Shown piece after piece: positions 49,601 through 56,377 of a stretch of DNA of 64,000 nucleotides. Under the pieces are notes generated by a model. The model searched no databases. It saw only the letters and a program-made list of their open reading frames with translations, and was not told the DNA's origin. Source of the stretch: Cymodocea nodosa (lineage: Eukaryota > Streptophyta > Magnoliopsida > Alismatales > Cymodoceaceae); assembly GCA_036874045.1 (NCBI GenBank), contig JAZBRI010000010.1, positions 2,190,001 through 2,254,000 of the forward strand, read 5' to 3'. The translations under genes and the position numbers were made by a program. Position 1 is the stretch's first letter; every line of letters starts with the position of its first letter.

Positions 49601-50580
49601 TGGCCAAATTCTGGTATAACACCAGCATGCACTCTTTGACCAGACTCACCCTATCTGAAGCCCTATATGGACAATCACCATCAACCATTCTGCAGCATAT
49701 CTCAGACTCCGCCAAAGTTGCAAGTATTGATCAATGTTTTCATCACAGATGATATTCTAGCATTACTCAAGCATATTCTTCATCACACCTAGCACAGAAT
49801 GAAAAGCAAGGAAGATAGACATTGCTGAAACATTTCACTCGAAGTAGGTGATTGGGTTTACCTCAAGTTGTAGCCACTATGACAAAACTCAGTTGCTCAA
49901 TGCAGGAACAAAATGCTCAGTGCCTGCTCCTATCGCTGGAACATTTCACTCGAAGTAGGCTATTGGGTAGACAATTAGGATGATGATTTCTGGCAGGCAA
50001 GGCAAGAACCAGTCTGATAAGCCTTATCAATGTTTTTAATGTTTTTGAATAATCTTGCTACTGGACAAATAAAAAAGATTTTACAGATTTGAAATTTGAA
50101 TCCCACAATTTTGATAGTATATTTAAATACAAAGAAGTCAATGACAAGAATACCATAGAAAAGTCTACTACTATATAACCTATTCAAAATGTCAATTCCA
50201 TTTGTATTATGTATGAATTTGTGAAAGATACTTTAAACTTATCAAATTAATAACCGATGCTTTAGCATGCCTTTTCCATATATTTTTCTAAATAAACTCC
50301 AATTTTCTTATTTCAGTCAAGTTTGCAATGCTGTTATCTTTTGATCTTTTAACCTTGATCTATTCTTTTCTCAACCAGGGAAATCCTAAATACTGAGGTT
50401 GAAAATTTAAGACAAGAGCAAAGATACATGAGTAATGATCTACAAAGTATACAAATGCGATGGCATGCTTTGAGAGAAGAGAAGCTTAAAGCGTCCAACA
50501 TACTACATAAATTGAAAAAAGCTGAGGATGAATTGGTTAATTTAGAGGAAGAAAAAATTCAAGCAGACTTTGAAGAAAAG
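13542..50580 (+). CDS. RAD50: RAD50 DNA repair ATPase, central part around the zinc hook (five internal exons; gene extends beyond both window edges)
   Basis: RAD50 is the SMC-like ATPase of the MRE11-RAD50-NBS1 complex, which tethers and processes DNA double-strand breaks and acts at telomeres and in meiosis in the nucleus. The window encodes about 288 residues from the middle of a protein that is about 1,300 residues long in plants: the end of the N-terminal coiled coil, the zinc hook and the start of the returning coiled coil. Seen directly: the hook CPCC within a stretch reading HICPCCERPFSPEQEDDF, and segments such as SKYNIADGMRQMFDPFER and FQHLDKLRIIYEEY, which match plant RAD50 as I recall it. 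The exons are 13542-13656, 24643-24772, 24857-25066, 27734-27942 and 50379-50580 (866 nt). All borders are AG/GT, phases agree and no stop interrupts the frame, so the host gene looks functional. The ATPase halves (Walker A, signature, Walker B) lie outside the window. The span given includes introns. Confidence 0.95.
13880..14525. repeat. AT-rich degenerate repeat built on ATCTGAAT/ATTCAGAT
   Basis: The stretch consists of many variants of ttcagat, atctgaatc, tttgaatctg and aattcagat in both orientations. It starts after gggtgtaaacggagtggatt (13889). It resembles the miniature or unclassified repeats of plants that are rich in GGATTCGGAT-type words, but no terminal inverted repeat was found. 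Positions 14526-14930 hold a 76-codon minus-strand frame that I cannot assign. Confidence 0.4.
14977..15088 (-). repeat. Tandem duplication of about 57 bp in the Copia leader
   Basis: The stretch containing ggaagaacagggggctctct and gatgggcagat.gagaaaaaa occurs twice in direct succession with a few differences. It lies in the leader right after the primer-binding site on the minus strand. Confidence 0.7.
15212..15225 (-). promoter_or_regulatory. TATA box of the Copia LTR
   Basis: The minus strand reads CTCTATATAAAGGG about 55 bp before the LTR end, the usual place for a Copia LTR promoter. Confidence 0.55.
15322..16272. other. Intron sequence with nothing recognisable
   Basis: AT-rich. It contains short open frames on the minus strand with no similarity that I recognise, and a phrase around gtgcctagacgg that recurs in altered form near 27285. 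Confidence 0.4.
16273..16434 (-). repeat. 3' LTR of the short minus-strand Copia
   Basis: It begins tgaaaacctaggtactagtt and ends catcacttcaca. It is a direct repeat of 22412-22575. Confidence 0.8.
18180..20110. mobile_element. Unclassified insertion rich in short inverted repeats, inside the solo LTR
   Basis: It interrupts the LTR at 17624-21280. Near its left end is aactgcaagtgcacagtgtc (18219-), followed by tacaggttgatcctacaggg (18251-), a phrase that recalls a common plant repeat family I cannot name with certainty. It carries inverted modules at 18320-18410 (CGTTGAGTTA ... TAACTTAACGG) and 19300-19990 (TAACTATCCGA ... TCGGATAGTTA), and a four-copy tandem array. No protein domain was recognised. 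The borders are approximate. It could be another LTR of the same wider family. Confidence 0.5.
19370..19534. repeat. Four tandem copies of a 42-bp unit
   Basis: Units start at 19370, 19412, 19454 and 19496, an exact 42-bp period. Each holds taactatccgatgc, a short loop and gcatttcggatact, so each unit can nearly fold on itself. Two more dispersed copies at 19632 and 19771 carry the full TCGGATAGTTA arm. Confidence 0.9.
22412..22575 (-). repeat. 5' LTR of the short minus-strand Copia
   Basis: It begins tgaaaatctaggtaccagtt and ends tatcacttaaca, with the primer-binding site immediately to its left. Confidence 0.8.
22576..23232. other. AT-rich intron sequence, unassigned
   Basis: Low GC. Reading the minus strand suggests fragments that could be very old retroelement gag, but nothing firm. 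Confidence 0.3.
23233..23514 (+). mobile_element. TRIM-like miniature LTR element (about 282 bp)
   Basis: Two degenerate direct repeats, at about 23233-23334 and 23421-23514, share ctcacactaacgatatggag-type sequence, gctaatatatgat, ttaatt.gttttgag and a terminal atttcaca. The first is followed directly by the primer-binding site tggtattagagca (23335-23347). A short purine tract (aatgggga, 23411-23418) lies near the second. There is no coding capacity, as in terminal-repeat retrotransposons in miniature. Confidence 0.65.
23515..24642. other. Intron sequence before the zinc-hook exon
   Basis: AT-rich to about 24.0 kb, then of more balanced composition. No element, RNA gene or exon was recognised up to the acceptor at 24642. 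Confidence 0.4.
24643..24772 (+). CDS. RAD50: RAD50 exon with zinc-hook CXXC motif
   Basis: The acceptor is aaatcttgcag and the donor is AAAAAG|gtaact. The exon encodes KYNIADGMRQMFDPFER, then VARAHHICPCCERPF and SPEQEDDFVKK. CPCC is the zinc hook. One such motif from each of two RAD50 molecules coordinates a shared Zn2+ ion, which joins the tips of the coiled coils. The cysteines and the adjacent proline are intact. The next intron is only 84 bp, the one compact intron in the window. Confidence 0.96.
24857..25066 (+). CDS. RAD50: RAD50 exon, start of the returning coiled coil
   Basis: The acceptor is ttcatcag and the donor is GAGGAA|gtaaat. It is exactly 70 codons, starting QRVKSAKSAEHMK and ending DLNQKSQVHEE, with the well-conserved LRIIYEEYIKLGKETIP inside. 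It follows the hook exon directly, as in other plant RAD50 proteins. The frame stays open a little past the donor before a stop, so the exon end is set by the GT site and by continuity with the exon at 27734. Confidence 0.95.
26080..26165 (+). mobile_element. Probable SINE head, tRNA-derived
   Basis: The segment contains ggtggtagctgaactgatca (26092-), an A-box-like sequence, and aggttcaaatccc (26128-26140), a good tRNA B box, about 35 bp apart. That is the internal polymerase III promoter layout of plant SINEs. There is no clear tail and no target-site duplication. It is not a foldable tRNA. Confidence 0.45.
26585..27236 (-). repeat. Possible minus-strand LTR remnant
   Basis: The right end on the minus strand reads TGTTAGAGATATTATGCAAC and then contains a phrase like GGTAATAGTCCCACATTAG and a TATA-like CTATTTATAGAAG, typical of small plant LTRs. 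No partner LTR or primer-binding site was found. The left part has higher GC and a 95-codon minus-strand frame with no recognisable product. Confidence 0.35.
27734..27942 (+). CDS. RAD50: RAD50 coiled-coil exon
   Basis: The acceptor is tttcatgcag and the donor is AAAAA|gtatgc. It encodes LACVLAQVESEKKAMGVLVQ, then a heptad-rich stretch (EEADNLLCEMEILQKEVEEL) and EYRLDTQGQSIRTPEEIQ. The match to plant RAD50 (GVLAQ..., VLVQPLE..., EDLEYKLD..GQ..RT.EEIQ) is clear. It ends with two bases of a codon, which are completed by the first base of the exon at 50379, 22.4 kb downstream. Confidence 0.95.
28085..29849 (-). mobile_element. Copia remnant, minus strand: 3' LTR, RNase H and reverse transcriptase parts
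   Basis: LTR-like sequence at about 28085-28310 is followed on the minus strand by the 3' untranslated phrase usual in one Copia group (AACTTAAGGAAAG, with catatatatcaatcatg beside it). RNase H sequence reads NLIFYERTKNIKVDCHFIRN at 28320-28577. Reverse-transcriptase sequence includes VYVDDI (about 29200) and its N-terminal part FVSYSSLNQNFHS ... SSHWKTTMNEEM (29667-29830). Integrase and gag are missing. It is old, with many breaks. A Tat-like LTR begins where it stops. Confidence 0.7.
29850..33014 (-). repeat. Tat/Ogre-like Gypsy solo LTR, about 3.2 kb
   Basis: On the minus strand it opens TGTGAACACCTAAATCTAGA and near its end reads GGTGGCGACTCCTTCCC. Both are signatures I associate with LTRs of the Tat lineage of plant Gypsy. 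It is flanked by atctc at 29845-29849 and 33015-33019, a probable 5-bp target-site duplication. GC content is clearly higher than in the surroundings, especially 30.9-32.1 kb. Open frames there (for example 116 codons on the minus strand at 31004-31354) are not convincing genes. No internal region is present. Length fits the long LTRs of this lineage. Confidence 0.6.
33340..33956 (-). pseudogene. hAT-type transposase remnant (DUF659-like), left part
   Basis: The minus strand encodes SNFKNIKEKNMEKYPIFWTL, then CITYCIDLILKDFGKMN, which resembles the FWTPCAAHCIDLMLEDIGK box of plant hAT/DUF659 transposases. Further on come traces of the DQ.....P.....SLC segment. The rest is broken by stops. The coding sequence is interrupted by the Copia at 33957-41912 and resumes to its right. 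Positions 33020-33340 are AT-rich and unassigned. Confidence 0.7.
33957..35387 (+). repeat. 5' LTR of the SIRE-like Copia (1,431 bp)
   Basis: It begins tgttaggatttttgtatttt and ends atcgatcctaaca. Positions 34100-34700 carry at least ten copies of the inverted module (TAACTATCCGAA-type and CGGAGAGTT-type arms). Confidence 0.9.
36465..36755 (+). other. Coiled-coil tail of the SIRE-like gag
   Basis: After the zinc knuckle and an acidic serine-rich linker comes a heptad-like stretch (CREYKKEIKSLNNCLEYFFV onward, to about KFTQGQKRLDKII). The same segment occurs in the minus-strand remnant at 3949-4251, ending KFTNGQNELNQIV. It probably supports multimerisation of the structural protein. Confidence 0.65.
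40512..41912 (+). repeat. 3' LTR of the SIRE-like Copia (1,401 bp)
   Basis: It begins tgttagcatccttgtatttt and ends atcgatcctaaca. It aligns along its full length with 33957-35387, with a small deletion near its start. Confidence 0.9.
41913..41963 (-). pseudogene. hAT-type transposase remnant, continuation beyond the Copia insertion
   Basis: The minus strand reads KYLYKLISDVIKEVG, the DUF659 segment that normally lies a few dozen residues before the FWTPCAAHCIDL box found at 33.8 kb. It ends at a TTA where a PIF/Harbinger terminus begins (41967). Confidence 0.6.
41967..43620 (-). mobile_element. PIF/Harbinger DNA transposon remnant with DDE transposase
   Basis: The left terminus ggaggtgtttgtgt follows TTA (41964-41966), the target preference of PIF/Harbinger, and is followed by purine-rich subterminal repeats of gggaaatg. 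The minus strand encodes a decayed transposase. The N-terminal part reads DISIEKKLTIFLVTI and SIYFNEILNVICRLHDLL (43.2-43.5 kb). The first catalytic-Asp region reads IGTIYSIHVNV where IGAIDGTHVPV is usual, so that Asp is lost; ENTRYKNRKEKLT follows (about 43.0 kb). The end, from DKYYLVDTNFPN to SQLRNIIKHTFEMIKHTFTI and ILRCYMLYPFE, lies at 42.55-42.8 kb. Stops are frequent, so it is inactive. The right terminus was not found and may have been lost where an old Copia begins. Confidence 0.8.
44711..45068 (-). repeat. 3' LTR of the Tork-like minus-strand Copia
   Basis: It begins tgtaggggtttgtagagggt and ends gtcacctcaaca. It is a direct repeat of 48581-48970. Confidence 0.85.
48581..48970 (-). 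repeat. 5' LTR of the Tork-like minus-strand Copia
   Basis: It begins near ttaagggtttgtagagggtt and ends gtcacctcaaca. The primer-binding site is adjacent on its left. Confidence 0.85.
49214..49240. repeat. ATT microsatellite
   Basis: About eight successive att units, with the phase broken near the end. Confidence 0.9.
49380..49974 (+). mobile_element. Gypsy (chromovirus-type) integrase scrap
   Basis: The + strand shows a decayed integrase C-terminal region: a WLPW-type motif near 49590, an HSLTRLTLSEALYGQ-like stretch and VGDWVYLKL near 49846-49870. These are homologous to the better-preserved minus-strand Gypsy at 51.65-51.93 kb. A phrase containing acatttcactcgaagtaggt is repeated at about 49830 and 49940. 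Positions 49975-50378 are plain intron. Confidence 0.6.
50379..50580 (+). CDS. RAD50: RAD50 coiled-coil exon beyond the 22.4-kb intron
   Basis: The acceptor is ttctcaaccag after a pyrimidine-rich tract and the donor is GAAAAG|gattt-type gtattt. One base completes the split lysine codon from 27942, followed by 67 codons: EILNTEVENLRQEQRYMSND, then LQSIQMRWHALREEKLKASN, ending EEEKIQADFEEK. RWHALREEKLKASNIL matches plant RAD50 (RWHTLREEKVKAANTL). The next exon expected in plant RAD50 (YLAEALGPLSKEKE-like) was not found in the remaining 13.4 kb, so it lies past the window. Confidence 0.94.
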
Positions 50581-50870
50581 GTATTTTAACATTTGTGATA
50601 CCTTTGATGAAGATAACCCTACTTAATGCATGCCACTTTATAGAAATTCACAAGTGCATGTCAAATTCATAAAAATTCTTGAATGCAAGCCATTTAGTGA
50701 AAAAATGTTAGTTGAGAATCAACTTCCAGGATGCATATTAGAATTATATTTCAAATGCATTGTAACATTGTAAAATTAGCCACTCTCTATGTTAATATTT
50801 CAAATGCAACTAGAGAATACTAGAATAGGAAATTTTATTGTGGTGCATGTTGAACAATGCAATTGTTGTG

Positions 50871-53800
50871 TGAAATACCTCAGTGTTCCCTTCATTGAGT
50901 GGCTCAAAGAAAGTAGCGGTGTTGTTGTGGCTCAATGTTGTTCAGAGAAGCTTGAGTTGTTGGAGATCAGAGAAGGCAATAAAGAGGGAGATGAGATTCC
51001 ATGAGAGAAGGATTAGAAGGGGTCTATTAGGGTTTAATCATATTGCCTCCTTTCCTTAATCCATCTCTCACCCTTTATTAGCAAGAATAATTGGATCCTC
51101 AAGGATCCGATAACCAGGATATCCATTGGATATTTGGTTGATGTCTTTTAGATGTCACATTTCCCCCTTGGTGGAGGGGAGCTTGCCCACAAGGTTTGGA
51201 AATTGGACTACTAGTTGGAATATTCTTTCCAAGTGGCAGAAGAAGGATCTTTGCCTACCTATTGCACCAAGACTTTGGTTGTGGTGAAAGTTCCCTTGCA
51301 CCTTGCCTATCGGTCTAAGATTTTGTTTGGAATTCTATTTGCTATGATTGAATGGATGGGTATGGTAGGTGAGGTTACTACATCCATTGGTCCCAAATTC
51401 CTACGCAATTGGGAGACATGAAAAACTAGATGAATGTGTGACCTCTCTGGTAGAGAGCTAGTTTATAAGCAACTGAGCCAAGTGCTATTTGGCCCAAAAT
51501 GGTGTATGAAACCGGGGGCCAATTTCTGGTTTTTTGTGTGGGTAGTTGATTGTTGACAATGTAGTTGTAATTTGAGATATACTCAATCACCTACTTGGAA
51601 TGAGTCTTCCCTTCTATGCCTATCTGCCAACATCTTCATTCTGTCTCGAGATTTCTACAAATTAGTTTGTAATTGCTGTAGAATAACATCCCGTTGTAAA
51701 TTTTCATCGACCGTCATCACCTTTGTTGTTTCAAGAATATAAGTCAACAGTGTTCGTGGTGGAATACTATATAATGCTTGGTAGGGAGACATCTTGGTAG
51801 TGCTATGCATCATTGTGTTGTACCAATATTCCACCCATGGTAGCCACTTCAGCCATTCTCTCGGCTTTTGAGAAGTGAAGCATCGATGATGTCTCCAAGG
51901 TGTGATTAAGTATCTTAGTTTGTCCATCTGTCTAAAGATGGTAAGCTGAAGACATCTTTAACTTAGTACCTTATTGTTAAAGCAATTTGCATCAAAGGCA
52001 CTGGTAAAAACCTTGTATCTATCATAAACTATTGATTAAGGCACCCCATGTAACTTCAACATATGTTCCCCAAAGGCTTAGGCCATGTCTTTTGTTGTAA
52101 AATAGTGTTTAAGGGCAATAAAATGATCATATTTGGTCAACCTATCGACCATCACCAAAATAGTGGTCTTCCCTTAGAAGGTGGCAAACCTTCTATGAAA
52201 TCCATTGAAAAATCCACCGAACTTCTACTTGGAATCTCCCGTGTTTGAAGCAACTCTACAAGAGAGAGATTGTCATTTTGTTTTGTTGACATGTTACACA
52301 CTCTTTGATATAGTTATAGAGATCATTTCACCATTTCTTCTAATAGACACTATTTTAAAATCTCTCACACAATTTCTAAATTCCAGAGTGTCACACTGTT
52401 AGGGCATCATGGAACTCTTGTAGAAGGGTTTGCCTAATATCTTTGTCCTTTGGAATCAATAAGCACCCCTTGAAAAGCATATTTTGGTAAGTTAAATTCA
52501 CCTTTCTGTCATTTATTGTCCAAACATTGATAATTTGGCAAGGATGGGAGGTGTTCTTTAAGGTTTAAGAACCATTGTGATAATAAAACTATAATTGCCA
52601 CCACATTTATGGTCTGATCAGGCTTGTTCTCTTACCTAGATAAGGTGTCGGTTGCCATGTTAGATGTGCTCAGCTTGTATTCAATGTGATAAGAGTATCC
52701 CATCATTTTAGTTAGCTATTTTTCTTGTACACTTGTGTGAATCTGTTGGTGTTGTAGATACTTTAGACTCAACTAATTAGTGCGAATAATAAGGGAATGG
52801 CTGAGTAATAATAATCTTCATTTATTTACTCTGGTGAGAATAGCTAACATTTTTTTATAGATAGGCAGTCAACTTTGTTTACCTTTGTATCCTTTGCTCA
52901 TGTAAGTGATTGGGTGGTTTTCTTGCATCAAGACTACACCAAGTCCCACATTGGAGACATCACATTCAATAACAAACTCCTTAGAAAAATCTAGAAGTAC
53001 CAAGATAGACGTGATGGTTAGAGCTTGTTTAGTTGCTTCAAAGGCATGTTGATGTTGATTTGTCCACCTAAATTCTCCTTTCAACAAACTATTCAGAGGT
53101 TGCACTATTTTGCCAAAATCTCTTATAAAGTGTCGATAGTACCTTGCCAACCCGAGGAAATTACATACCCTTTTTGCATCAGGAGGAACTACCCATTTTA
53201 ACATTGCTTGCACCTTGTTAGTCTTCATAGAAAGGCCCTTGGGGCTAATGGAGTGTCTCAAGTATGACATTGTGCAAGCTGTAAATATACATTTATTCCT
53301 CTTAGTGTAGAATTTATGATGGGTTAGAAGTTCAAGCATCGTGGTTAAGTGCTATAGATACTCAGAGTATCCACTGCTATATACCATGATGTCACCAAAA
53401 AAGACAAGCACAAATTACCTTAAATATGGTTTGAAAAGGTTGTTCATCACTACCTAAAAAGTGGTTGAGGTGTTACATAGACCAAAGAGTATCACCACAA
53501 ATTCATAATGACCATTGTGGGCAAGAAAGACAGTTTTGGGAATATCACCTTCCTTTGTGTGAATCTGATGGTAATCTACTCTTAGATCAATTTTAGAGAA
53601 TCAATTGGCATGCCCTAATTCATCTTATAATTTATCAATAATTGGCATAGGAAATTTATCCTTAACTGTAACCTTATTTAACTTACGATAGTCGACACAC
53701 ATATATCAACTACCATCTTTCTTTTTAACAAGTAAAATTAAAGAAGAAAACTCACTTGTACTTGGTTGGATCTAATTACTTGCTAAATAGCCTTCAATTT

Positions 53801-55330
53801 GCTTTTTGATCTCTTTCTTCTGGAAATGGGCATATCGATAAGGTCTGACATTCATTGTTGCACTGCCCTCCTATAATGTAATGCCACAATGGTGACTCTG
53901 ATGTTCTAGGAGTGCTATCGGTACTTGAAAAAGCTTGAAAATTTTTTGTAAAATAGTGTCCACTTCTGGCTGCAATGGTTCTTTAGATTGCTCAACTTCA
54001 GTTTTTGCCACTATTGTTTCCTCCCCAATTATCAGGGTCATGTAAGCAATTGATTTGGTCTGATTTTTGAATTCATCAATTGTCATTAACTGTGGTTGTT
54101 TTGCTAGTTGGCCATACCACATAATCTGTTTGTCGTCAAACTCAAATGAACATTTTAACTGTTGGAAGTTCATGACTACATCGTTGAGAGTTCATAGCTA
54201 ATGCATGCCTACAATTACATCACTACTGTCGAGTTCCTCTACATAGAGATCTAAATTTATATCTACACCTTCAACATTTACTCAAACATCTACACATAAG
54301 CTGTCACATTTGATGAAATCACTAGAATCAAACATCACTTTTAATCCTATTTTCTTAAGCATTCGTAATCCAAGTGACTTCACAACCAATGGTGAGATGA
54401 AATTGTGTTGTTGGGGTCTAATAGCATCATAATATCTTGATGCGTGCATTGGCCTTGAAGATGGATTGTTTTAGGATGGCTATCTCCTGTGAGTGCTTGT
54501 AAGGAGATTTTTGGAGTTGACTCCACAATGTCATTGTCTTGTTCTTCCTAGCCCCCTTGTGGAGGAGGGTCTTTTTCCTTAAAAGCTCACAACACGAAGC
54601 ATAAATGGCGATTTTTGTAAACACAATTGTGTCCCTGAACAAACTTCTCATCACATTTGAAGCACAAGCCCAACTCTTATTGCCTTACTTGTTCCTCCAT
54701 GCTTAGTTGTGAGGGGTTGGAAGAGGATGGCGTGTTGGAAGGATTGGTGGACTTGTGAAATGATTGACCTCTTGATTGGTGGCAATGAGTGAGTTGATCA
54801 ATTGTTGTCTGATCTTCCTCTTTGCTTGGGAAAAACTTCTCATAAGCTCTTCCATTGCTCTTTGAAGCATTCCTCTTACATACATGCATAAGAGATGGTG
54901 GTGGCTAAGTCATGAGGTTGGAGATATTTCACCTCTATTCTAATCATTGACACTAAACTAAACCATCGGCAAAATAAGCTACCAAGTCGTCTTGAGACAT
55001 GCTATTACTTTAGTAGCTAGTTCGTCGAATTATTGAAGATATTCATTGTACCTGTTTGTGAAAAGTTCTTCTTTGAAGTTTTTGAGATAACCAATGACAT
55101 ACTGTGCAAGAAGATTGGAAATCACATCTATCTTGTGAACCGCCTCTTGATTACGTTGAAGCGATTTAACCATTGTCTAGGTGCACCACGGAGATTGATG
55201 TCGAATACAATGACCCATTCCTGTACTAGAATTTGGTGATAGGCCAAGAGCTATTTGGAAGTGTTGATCCACTTGTTCACACGTGTGTCGACCCCCCCTA
55301 CTTGAGAGGGAGGCCAGGGGAGGAGCTGTT
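50871..55330 (-). mobile_element. Chromovirus-type Gypsy, minus strand, 5' end missing
   Basis: A 3' LTR (about 50871-51159) is preceded on the minus strand by the polypurine tract ACCAAGGGGGAAATG (51160-51176). Then, right to left on the + map: a chromodomain-like tail (about 51200-51360) and integrase C-terminus (51.4-51.65 kb), integrase core end (WLKWLPWVEYWYNTMMHSTT, 51655-51927), RNase H and reverse transcriptase (52.4-53.85 kb, with HSISPKGLSM and RVCNFLGLARYYRHFIRDFG), aspartic-protease region (53.87-54.42 kb), and gag with a cysteine-rich trace (54.6-55.3 kb). No 5' LTR was found. The gag end meets Tat-like LTR sequence. It has many breaks and is moderately old. Confidence 0.8.
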
Positions 55331-55746
55331 ATTGTATTCCTCAACCTAGGGTGGTGTAGGAAGGAATTGACGAGGTGAGAAAGGGAGATCAACATTGATC
55401 AATTCCTTGGAAAAGACGTACGAAAATAAAAGCAAAATGAAGTCGCCACCTTATTTTGAGGATTAATAAGGAAATCAAGATAGGTCTGCAGTGAAAGCCT
55501 AGAAAAATGGGTAAGAGTTTTATGGTATTTGTGGGGAAGGTGTTATGCACCCCCAACCAACTCAAGAAATTTGGCTTCTCTATAGATAGCAAGGGTGGGT
55601 AGTTCTCTAGTGTTTGAGATTTTCTTCCAGATTTCCACACACGTGGGGAGGAAATTAGAGCGACTGTTCGAGACAACGTCGATAAGGCAAATCCACACCA
55701 ATGCGAATAAAACAAGGTGTCCGAGGTCTTCCTCTAGATTTCTACG

Positions 55747-55986
55747 TGTTGAATATATGACTTGAATTAGTGTAAGGGTATTTTGGTCATTTGACCAATT
55801 GTATTGTCCATACTATTTAAGCATGGACCTAGGGCACCCATGAGGGTTGCTGATTTCTTTTGTACTCCATTTGAATAAGAAAACCAAATCCCTCTCCATT
55901 TGTGGACGTACCCAAGTTGGGGAACCACGTAAATCTTGGTTTTGTGTGATTAGTTTCTATCGTTTCTCTTCTTCTCACGCACAACA
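55747..55986 (+). repeat. 5' LTR of the Tork-like Copia (240 bp)
   Basis: It begins tgttgaatatatgacttgaa and ends ctcacgcacaaca. The same-length 3' copy is at 60593-60832. Confidence 0.97.
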
Positions 55987-56226
55987 ATTGGTATCAGAGC
56001 TAGGGTTTCTTTGGAAGAGATTATTTTTTGGGAGAAAATCAGCCAGAAGAATAGCAGCCGTCGACTGCGTGTTTTGCACATACACGCATCTGCTCACGCC
56101 AATCTCCATCAATCGCCTGTCCACGCGTTCGTCACTCAGCATCTGTTCGCGCGAGATTGTCTGCGCGTGTACGTCTGCACGTTTGCCTACGCGCATACGT
56201 CCGCACATCTGTCTACATGCATACGT

Positions 56227-56377
56227 CAACACCCGTGCGACTGCGTCTGCCTCTGCCAGCACCCGCGTGACTGCGTCTGCCTCTGTCAGCACCCACGCGA
56301 CTACGTCTGCCTTCGCCAGCACCCGTGTGACTCCCATCTGCCTCCGCTAGCACCCGCGCGACTCTCGTCTGCGCCTG
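56227..56377 (+). repeat. GC-rich minisatellite (about five 30-bp units) in the Copia leader
   Basis: Units start at 56227, 56257, 56287, 56317 and 56348, each close to cagcacccgcgtgactgcgt followed by ctgcctctgc. The stretch is CpG-rich, in sharp contrast to the AT-rich element around it. It lies between the primer-binding site and gag, so it would be in the untranslated leader. Confidence 0.9.

Larger units (their letters stand above)
27943..50378 (+). other. RAD50: RAD50 giant intron, 22,436 bp
   Basis: Bounded by gtatgc and tcaaccag; the 2+1 split lysine codon is conserved across it. It consists almost wholly of nested Copia, Gypsy, hAT and PIF/Harbinger sequence. Only about 28.0 kb and 49.98-50.38 kb look like plain intron. 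Confidence 0.92.
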
